A DNA stretch of 64,000 bases from Spirometra erinaceieuropaei (lineage: Eukaryota > Platyhelminthes > Cestoda > Diphyllobothriidea > Diphyllobothriidae): assembly GCA_902702965.1 (NCBI GenBank), contig CACRXP010000065.1, positions 318,240-382,239 on the forward strand, read 5' to 3'. The notes beneath the pieces are model-generated. The model did not search any database, was not told the DNA's origin, and saw only the letters and a list, made by a program, of their open reading frames with translations. Position numbers and translations under genes: made by a program. Positions 57,053-64,000 of the stretch are shown here, in pieces. Numbering within the stretch: position 1 is the stretch's first letter; each line of letters opens with the position of its first letter.

Positions 57053-57398
57053 TGTAGCAGTTCGCGTCTCCTTACCCTCCGCCTTGTCATGCTGCCGTCC
57101 TGTCCGCCTCACACTCCATGTCGACACGCTGCTGGGCCGCGCGAGTGCTCGAAGCCAATCAACGCTGTCCCCACTCTGATTGGCTGGCGAGGTTGAGACA
57201 ACGAAGGGCGCACACACACGCGGACACAACACCTCGAGGGCTGACGCAGACAACAGCTTGCTTGGAGCGCGCTTGCGGCGACTGCCCACACAGCCTTTGT
57301 CTACACGCTTTCCAAGCAGTAAAGTTTGTCCAACTCAAACCGTCTTCCCTGACTTTTGATTGGGAATCTTTATCTTGTCGACTACACCACTTCCGACA
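57053..57398 (+). repeat. 3' LTR of the second gypsy element (346 bp)
   Basis: It begins TGTAGCAGTTCGCG and ends TTCCGACA, starting 57 bp after the pol stop. It matches the solo LTR at 45775-46121. The open frames on both strands in it are shadows. Confidence 0.78.
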
Positions 57399-60300
57399 GT
57401 ACAACACGAAATTATGTGGAGGATACGGTGAATGGTCTGAAAAAACCCAAGTTTTCAAACAGCGATTAAACTAAACGAAACCACACGCGGGCGCATAATG
57501 TAATTTGGAGGTGGGGTCCTAAGTCCCTGAGGCTCCTTTTTTCAGTCGTGTGGAAAGTTGCACCCATGTCAGTTATCATTAAAATCCTTTCAATTCCAGC
57601 ACACTTAATACTTTGTTATATTATTCCAGCAAAGGAATCGCAAGCGCACGTGTATTCCTGCACATGTACTTAGGACTCGGTTAGTTTTAGCTTAATATTT
57701 TCCCTATCTTTTAGAAAGGCCAGGAACCAAACATTCAGTATGAATACCATTCCCATCATCGTCATCCTTATTACTATTATTATTATAAGTCTTAGGTAGC
57801 AATTGTGCATATTTTTGTTCGGCTTGACTTTTTGCGAACGGTATCGCACTGACAAAACTCTCATGAGCGCCCAGTAAAACCATCCTTATGGTAAATCTAC
57901 GGAGACCCAGTGAACCAGAGACCCTGATGTTCACCCATTTTGATTAATTGCTAGGGAAAAACTTGGTGGCAATTGCTGACACGGTCAGAGCCCGTCTAAG
58001 TGCATAGTTTTTCCCTCAAAGCGACAGTCTACTGTATTCCTCTTAAAAATCTGTAATCCGGAAACTGTTGTCTTAGCATAATTTGTCTGACTGCTGCTAT
58101 AACGTCCGGGAAGTCTTTGGTGTGTTCATAAATTTCTGGTAGCATAATTCGACCATTTATCTAGTAGAAACCTAAATTTGCTCGGTTAATGGATTTGGTT
58201 GTCCTCCACACCGTAGTATGCTCTAATCCGCCTGTTCGAATCCCACTGTTGCAGAACACCCCGATAGCGCCATTGGTATTCCCAATTTTGTTTCCCCTAA
58301 GGGACATGGTATGTATTGTCAACTCGTATCTACCATCATTTTTGGAGGGAACAAATCACGACTATCCAGAGCACATTATTTGAACGCCAAAGTTGCCGTC
58401 TTGGAGGCATAAGCATTAGCTTTTTAGGAGTGGTTTTGTCTTCATGGCGGGACAAAAATGCTCCACAAAACCTAACCTTACTCATCATGCACTTAATCGT
58501 ACGTGAGTTTGCAGGGCAGATCTGTCCGAAAAATTGTCGTTTGCTGTTCTTTTGCTTTGGGCATATCCGTCTTGCTTGGCCATTTAAAGTACAGAAGTTT
58601 TTTCCTGACCAGTAATATTTTGCCCGATTTTGGTTTTATGTCCTTCTTTCGGTGAATGACATATGGTTTTGCTCCTCTTTATCACACAGATATGCCGCCA
58701 AGCCGGAGAACTTTGGCTCTAAATCTTTGGAAGATGGTTGGAATTTGATACCAGTACAAAAAATCCCGAAAGGGAGTCATGTGACGGAAAAACTCATGTA
58801 GATTATCTGGATGGAAAACTTCTGAAACGTCTATAGTTTAAAGGTTTACTGCCTGGGCAAAATCGTACCGACCCATCCTAAATGTACTTTGCTGTAACAG
58901 CAGGCAGGACTGTTTTTTCTAGAAATGGTGAGACGGAACTTGGGAAATTGGAGTCCTGAGAATGTTTCTTTTTGTGGTGCAGTCAAGGACATCGAGCCAA
59001 CTGCAACTGAGAGGGTGGATCCTGCACTGTGAACAATTACTATCTCCAGTTGACTATTACGTTGCTCCCAAATTTACAACCAAGCCTTATTCCTCATCTC
59101 TTCTTCCCCCACACAATACACGGCAATCAACCAAACACTCCCCCTGTTACTACGTACACTAGCCTGGCTTAGATCATTGTGTGCGAATGGTGAACGGTGA
59201 CACTGAGTTTCCTGTGTCAGAAATAATAGACGATTCCACGACGGAGTCTATTTCGGGGCGATAAAAAACCCAAGAGACAACATTGCATGTGTAAATCATA
59301 CCTTGCTCAAGCCTGGTGGCTGGTCTAGTGCATGCCTTTTGTTTATTTGAACTAATGTGCGCTTACTAAATAGCAGGTATTTAAAGCATAGAAACAGACG
59401 ACATTAGAACGCGGGAGCTCCTTAAAGAGTGTCGTCTGTCGCGTGACTTCATGCGATTAGTGTATCCACTAAACCCGCCGGGTTTCTGACGTACGAGATT
59501 TTAAAATGGCAAGTTATCTATCAAAGTTCAAATAAGAGACGCCGTAGTTTTTATAAATCATTTACCTGATAAGTAATATGAATAATTTGACTTATTTCCA
59601 AGTGTCAGTACACGCCGCATTCTAAAGCTGCCTAATATAGATGGTGAATATAGGCGATGAACATGTCGCACATAAGTGCACATAACATTATGTATTTCAC
59701 TTCAACTTTTCCCTAAGTGACTTGAAAACGTGTATTTTTTCACTCCAAATTTTCTTACCTTACGAAAATTACGTACGAGTCGTCCCGTTTGATCGGTCTA
59801 CGCTGGTCTGGTTGAGATGTATTAAAATCAATGTGTTCCATTTAATAAACAAGTTCTTCATATTTACGAAATAGGTGCATCTGTTTGCTCAGTCTTGCTT
59901 GGTTGTTCGCTAAAAAGAATCTCCACAACGTAAAGAGCGCGGTCGCTCTAAGTATACATTCCGAGACATAGTTTGTTAATCCAAGCGGATTCGTCCACTT
60001 CTTTTACTTGTCCATATACTCTTCAGGATAATTTTCCTGAATTATTTACATGAGGAATTTGGCATTGTCTAGATTCCTCATTTTTGTGTAGAACATTACT
60101 AGTTGCTACCCTTGTCAATGTTTATCGCTTTACCAGCATGCTCTCCGCCCATGCAGTTTCCAGACCGAAAGTTGCGAAGCCGCTATAGTCCTTTTTGATT
60201 ATCTGTCTCACAAATTCCAGTTGATAGTCTGGCACGTGTTAGGTCAGGTGCGGTCAGTCTTTGGACCTATTAAGCCCTCTTTCGATAGTCTGACATAGTG

Positions 60301-62130
60301 ATATGTCTTTAAGTTTGTTAGATATTTTAATCAAAACTTTGTATCGATTCGGTTATGCATTTTTCCAAATTGTCAGTCAATTTCCATACCATTGATTTTT
60401 TCTGCGGTTAACGATGAATTTCCTTCGTAGATCAGATTGCGTTTGGTTACGTTGTAGGAATTCAATATGTCGAATTGGTGCCTTCTTGTAGTCTGTTAGT
60501 TTTCGCGCCCTGGTAAATACCTCAGGAATTCTCTTTAAAAAAATTAATTGTTATTTTATGGTCAACCTATTCCACTATTGGTCGCAGAGCCTCCTCTTGC
60601 CGGCACATCACTCACAGTGTTTTGTTTTCATTCCAAACAAGTTGGAGAACAACGCCGTTTAACATTTCTTGTCGTTTGACATATCTATTTTCTACCTTTT
60701 ATTATTGTTTGCCAACGGATCGGAGTATGTGAAATAGGTGAAAACCGACTTATCCCAGAATAAATCCAATAATTATAAGGTAATTAATCCATATATTTGT
60801 GTTGCCGAGGCATTGTTCCACCGTATCGGACACCTGAGACAGAAATACACAACTAATAAGATGGCCAAAATCGGGAAGTTTATAACTCACAGCGCGATTT
60901 GTACCTCGTTCTAGTCTGTAAGGTTTTACAAATACCTTGTTAATTAGATAAAAAATTGTCTGACGCGTTAGAAACTATGTTTAAATTCACCCATTTGCTT
61001 TCTTGCACTTTCCCTGTGTGGCCTGGACGATAGATGATTATTTTTTCGGCTTGACATCGTTGCATAAAAACACTCTAGTGCAGATTGAATGAAGATCTGA
61101 CCGATACTTTTTACATGTAAAACTATTCCTGTTTGCGTAAAGGTCACTTAGGATCTACACTTACCAACATATTCTGAGTGCTTATTGAAGCAGAAGCGAT
61201 GTATTTGATTTTTTTACCTCCGGTACGATATTTTTTGCCTGAAAGGGGCTATTAATAAAGAATTTGGTTTTTTGGTCTCTTCTGATTAGAAGACGAAGTA
61301 CGGAATGGTGTCGTTTTACCCTGGAGCTCGGGATCTACATTCCACACAAACGATTGCTTAGTGACCAGGAATCAATAGTCGATAAGCGTAGGGCATATGA
61401 GAAGAGTAATTTTTGCTTTACCTTACGGCGCCAGCCATTCCTATCTTAGTTTGGGGCAAAAGTTCACCACCAGTTCGATTTCATGTCTAACAACCCTGAA
61501 TTTCAAACCATAGTAGAATCGCCCTATGTATCATTCCGTAGTCCAAATATATCTGTTAATGTCATTGCCACGTTACGGTTAAAATGGCGCGAGTCCTACG
61601 CCTCAGGCACTAAACTTGCCGAACGTGGTTGGTTGATCACCCGAGTTAATACTCGGGTGTGTGCTAACACCTTCATCTTAAATAGTGTCATATGTCTTTA
61701 CTACATAGTAAGAATGTCTCACTCATTCTATCCCCGAAGACACTTGATGTTATATACAGATAACTTGCACAAGTTGCATTTGATTTGTATGTCCAAATTA
61801 CTGCAATTATTTCCATATCGAACTTTCATTCGAATAGCTGCTCCTTTTTACCAAACAACGGACAGTTTTTTTTAGTTTTTTAAATAGCCGAGCTGTGGCG
61901 TGAAGGTGCACACTTATATCATTATAAACCTCGAATTGGCAAAAACAATGAGAACCCAAGGTTTGGTGCCTGGAGAGTTAAACTTCTGTGATACCCTGAT
62001 GATTTTGTTATGAACTAAGCAGGTTTTTCACAATTAAATGTAAGAAGACTGTTCCCTATTTGTAATCTAGGGATGGTCATCACTTCAAGCTTTATTTGTG
62101 CACGGCGGCCTCTCATGTATAAATAAGGTC
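57399..62130. other. AT-rich intergenic DNA, no gene recognised
   Basis: Apart from the B-box fragment near 58234 I see nothing supportable. The 130-codon plus-strand frame at 61483-61875 has no recognisable motif. Upstream exons of DYNLRB gene 3 may be hidden here. Confidence 0.45.
58215..58250 (+). repeat. B-box tRNA-like fragment
   Basis: gttcgaatcccac at about 58234 is a good B box, but no A box or stems are visible. It is probably a SINE remnant. Confidence 0.35.
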
Positions 62131-62888
62131 AATAGCTAGACGCTGATGTCCACTTTAGGAAGCTCGAGCAATGTTAGCTGCTCGTTCAACATATGTGTGA
62201 TATATCAGGCATGATGTGGCAAGTCCGTGATCCCGTCATATTTTCAATCTACCTTTTGCTGCTAAGTCGACAAGTTCATGCATGTCATTTACACTATTTA
62301 ATAGAAGAATTCTCAAATAGCTTTGACAAACTTGATTGAAAAGATGCTAATTCCAGTGGTGTTCATTGTGCACTCACAGAACCGACATATCCTACGACTT
62401 TTAAGTCAGAGTATGTAAGCTATTATCGATAGGCTTGCCAAACCCGAAACAGAAATCCATCGATCCCATTAGCGTCATGCAAGCTGAGAAGATAGTCTCG
62501 GGCAAAATGAAAAAATAGCTAGACGCTGATGTCCACTTTAGGAAGCTCAAGCAATGTTAGCTGCTCGTTCAACATATGTGTGATATATCAGACTTGGTGT
62601 GGCAGGTCCGTGATCCCGTCATGTTACTTTTGCTGCTAAGTAACCGAGTTCATGCATGTCATTTACACTACTTGATAGAGGAATGCTCTCATAGCTTTGA
62701 CACACTTGATTTAAAAGATGCTTATTCCAGTGATGTTCATTGTGCACTCACAGAACCGACATATCCTACGACTTTTAAGTCAGAGTATGTAAGCTATTCT
62801 CGATAGGCTTGTCAAACCCGAAACAGAAATCCATTGATCCCATTAGCGTCATGCAAGCTGAGAAGATAGTCTCGGGCAGAATGAAAAA
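62131..62888 (+). repeat. Tandem duplication, two copies of ~380 bp
   Basis: Copy 1 is 62131-62513 and copy 2 is 62514-62888, starting with the same aatagctagacgctgatg and ending ctcgggca(a/g)aatgaaaa. Copies differ by scattered substitutions and small gaps. They are direct and contiguous. Confidence 0.88.
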
Positions 62889-63718
62889 GACGTCTTTCTT
62901 GTGAGGAAGTGTTTAACGACATTATTGACGTTTATTTTCCCACCTCGACAGTCGACTTTCACTCCATATTTTTGTAGCTCTCGTCCTGGCTATTTATTGC
63001 GTAAAACTTTTGCGAAAATTTTCTGCAGTTAAAAGCGTTTTTGTACTTATTTGCATTTTCTGCCTACGTCTTGCTGTTAGCACATTTATTCCTTAGTCAC
63101 GAATTTAACGACTTACACCCAGTATCAGAAATGTGGACTTAACAACCTATCTCTCTTAATGTTACTGAGGGCTTTTTATATTCTTCCATTCAATTATACA
63201 ACAATCATTTTCTGCTTGTTTTTACAAAAACATTTGCGAGCTTTTTACCTCCATCTACATTCTGTTATTTTAGAGTCGTGGCATTCCGAAGGAGGGAAAG
63301 GTAGCCATATTACCGTATATTCGTTTTGTCAAACTAACTTATTTAAATCTACTTCTGAACACATGTTTTCAACAAAGTTTAGAAAAATATTTGCCCGATT
63401 CCTCTACGATTCCCCTAACGCAAACTAAATACGAGTTCAAATTAGGACTTTTGCGATCCATTTTGGAGTTGCCCGTTTTCAACTTTTCTGAATTGTTCTT
63501 GGCACCTAATTGAAGGCCTTTCTAGGCCACAAGTTCCCGTTGTCTCTGCACTTCAGTGATACAGTAAAGCCTTTTAAATCATGTTTGCAGGTTCGTAAAT
63601 TCCGTTGCTGATGGAGATGACATTTTGTCGTTCAAATTTTACCACATCTGTAAACTGCTATTTGGGGTTTGCAGCGGGTGTATACTTGGTAGTTGTACCG
63701 GTGTTTTTTTTATTTTAG
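62889..63718. other. T-rich sequence upstream of DYNLRB gene 3 exon
   Basis: Likely intron, ending in the acceptor tattttag. The 89-codon frame at 63159-63428 is unsupported. Confidence 0.5.
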
Positions 63719-63794
63719 TCTGAAATTGACGAAATTCTACGCCGTCTTTGCAGCCACAATGGTGTGAGTGGTGTCATTGTATGCAACACAGCAG
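63719..63794 (+). CDS. DYNLRB: Dynein light chain roadblock/LC7, gene 3 (first visible exon; rest beyond window)
   Basis: A T-rich acceptor (tttttttattttag) is followed by 76 nt in one open frame and a donor gttaat. It encodes S-E-I-D-E-I-L-R-R-L through a C-terminal CNTA, aligning without gaps to the first visible exons of genes 1 and 2. The remaining 205 bp of window hold no second exon; with introns of 3-7 kb in the sister genes, the rest should lie downstream. The start Met again needs an upstream exon. Confidence 0.78.
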
Positions 63795-64000
63795 GTTAAT
63801 TTACAAGAGAAAAATTTTGCAAATGTTTCACATAAACACTGCATTAACCTCTTTCATGTTGTTCACGGGATGACCGTTCAGCTCACAGATCGGTCTATGC
63901 TGGGTCAAAATAGGGATCAGATCGACTTGCTAAGTGCACAGAGTCCGCTGTTGTAAATGCGGAATGTGGTGGAACGCTTCGCGTTACGTAAACCGCTGCG

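Noticed and set aside
61483..61875. 130-codon plus-strand frame
   Set aside because: No recognisable domain in AT-rich DNA; kept only as unassigned sequence.
1..64000. CRISPR arrays, bacterial operons or phage-type defence systems
   Set aside because: No regularly spaced short repeats with spacers and no gene clusters; intron-bearing genes and retroelements show eukaryotic DNA.

Overview
The window reads as gene-poor, repeat-rich nuclear DNA of a parasitic flatworm. My best guess is a tapeworm, perhaps of the diphyllobothriid type; that is inference from repeat families, not a species identification. Coding exons are short and separated by kilobase-sized introns with GT/AG boundaries. There is no operon structure, and almost every long open frame is a decayed transposable element. 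The repeat mix (CsRn1-like Ty3/gypsy with a CHCC gag, CR1-like LINEs, many Penelope-like elements with GIY-YIG endonucleases and hammerhead motifs, Merlin, mariner, tRNA-derived SINEs) fits flukes and tapeworms. One assembly gap of N lies at 18515-18575.

The host genes I can support are members of one family: dynein light chain roadblock/LC7. Gene 1 (exons at 5355, 8811 and 10352), gene 2 (exons at 19097, 25868 and 29368) and the first visible exon of gene 3 (63719) lie head to tail on the + strand. Every first visible exon is exactly 76 nt and both second exons are exactly 168 nt, with identical intron phases. The proteins have diverged to about half identity, so this looks like an old tandem family. 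The initiator Met of each lies on an upstream exon I could not identify.

Layout. 1-3.9 kb: a decayed minus-strand CR1-like LINE with a plus-strand LINE 3' end inside it. 5.3-10.4 kb: roadblock gene 1, its first intron carrying a zinc-finger retroelement remnant and a SINE. 11-16 kb: scattered tRNA-derived SINEs. 16.3-18.3 kb: a 5'-truncated LINE reverse transcriptase pseudogene. 19.1-29.4 kb: roadblock gene 2, each intron containing one palindromic Tc1/mariner-type element of about 1 kb. 30.3-31.7 kb: a Merlin DNA transposon with its target-site duplication, then a mariner transposase remnant. 32.5-33.5, 37.5-38.9, 41.0-43.5 and 47.9-48.3 kb: five Penelope-like remnants. 34-36 kb: inverted clusters of a roughly 88-bp repeat. 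45.6-46.3 kb: a solo LTR inside a zinc-finger repeat. 51.6-56.8 kb: a nearly complete CsRn1-like LTR retrotransposon on the minus strand, split by an inverted SINE dimer. 56.8-57.4 kb: the 3' end of a related element on the plus strand. 57.4-63.7 kb: AT-rich DNA with a 380-bp tandem duplication, leading to roadblock gene 3.

The roadblock proteins would act in the dynein motor as dimeric light chains. The rest of the window is a record of nested insertions; only the LTR element looks recent, judging by its nearly identical LTRs.
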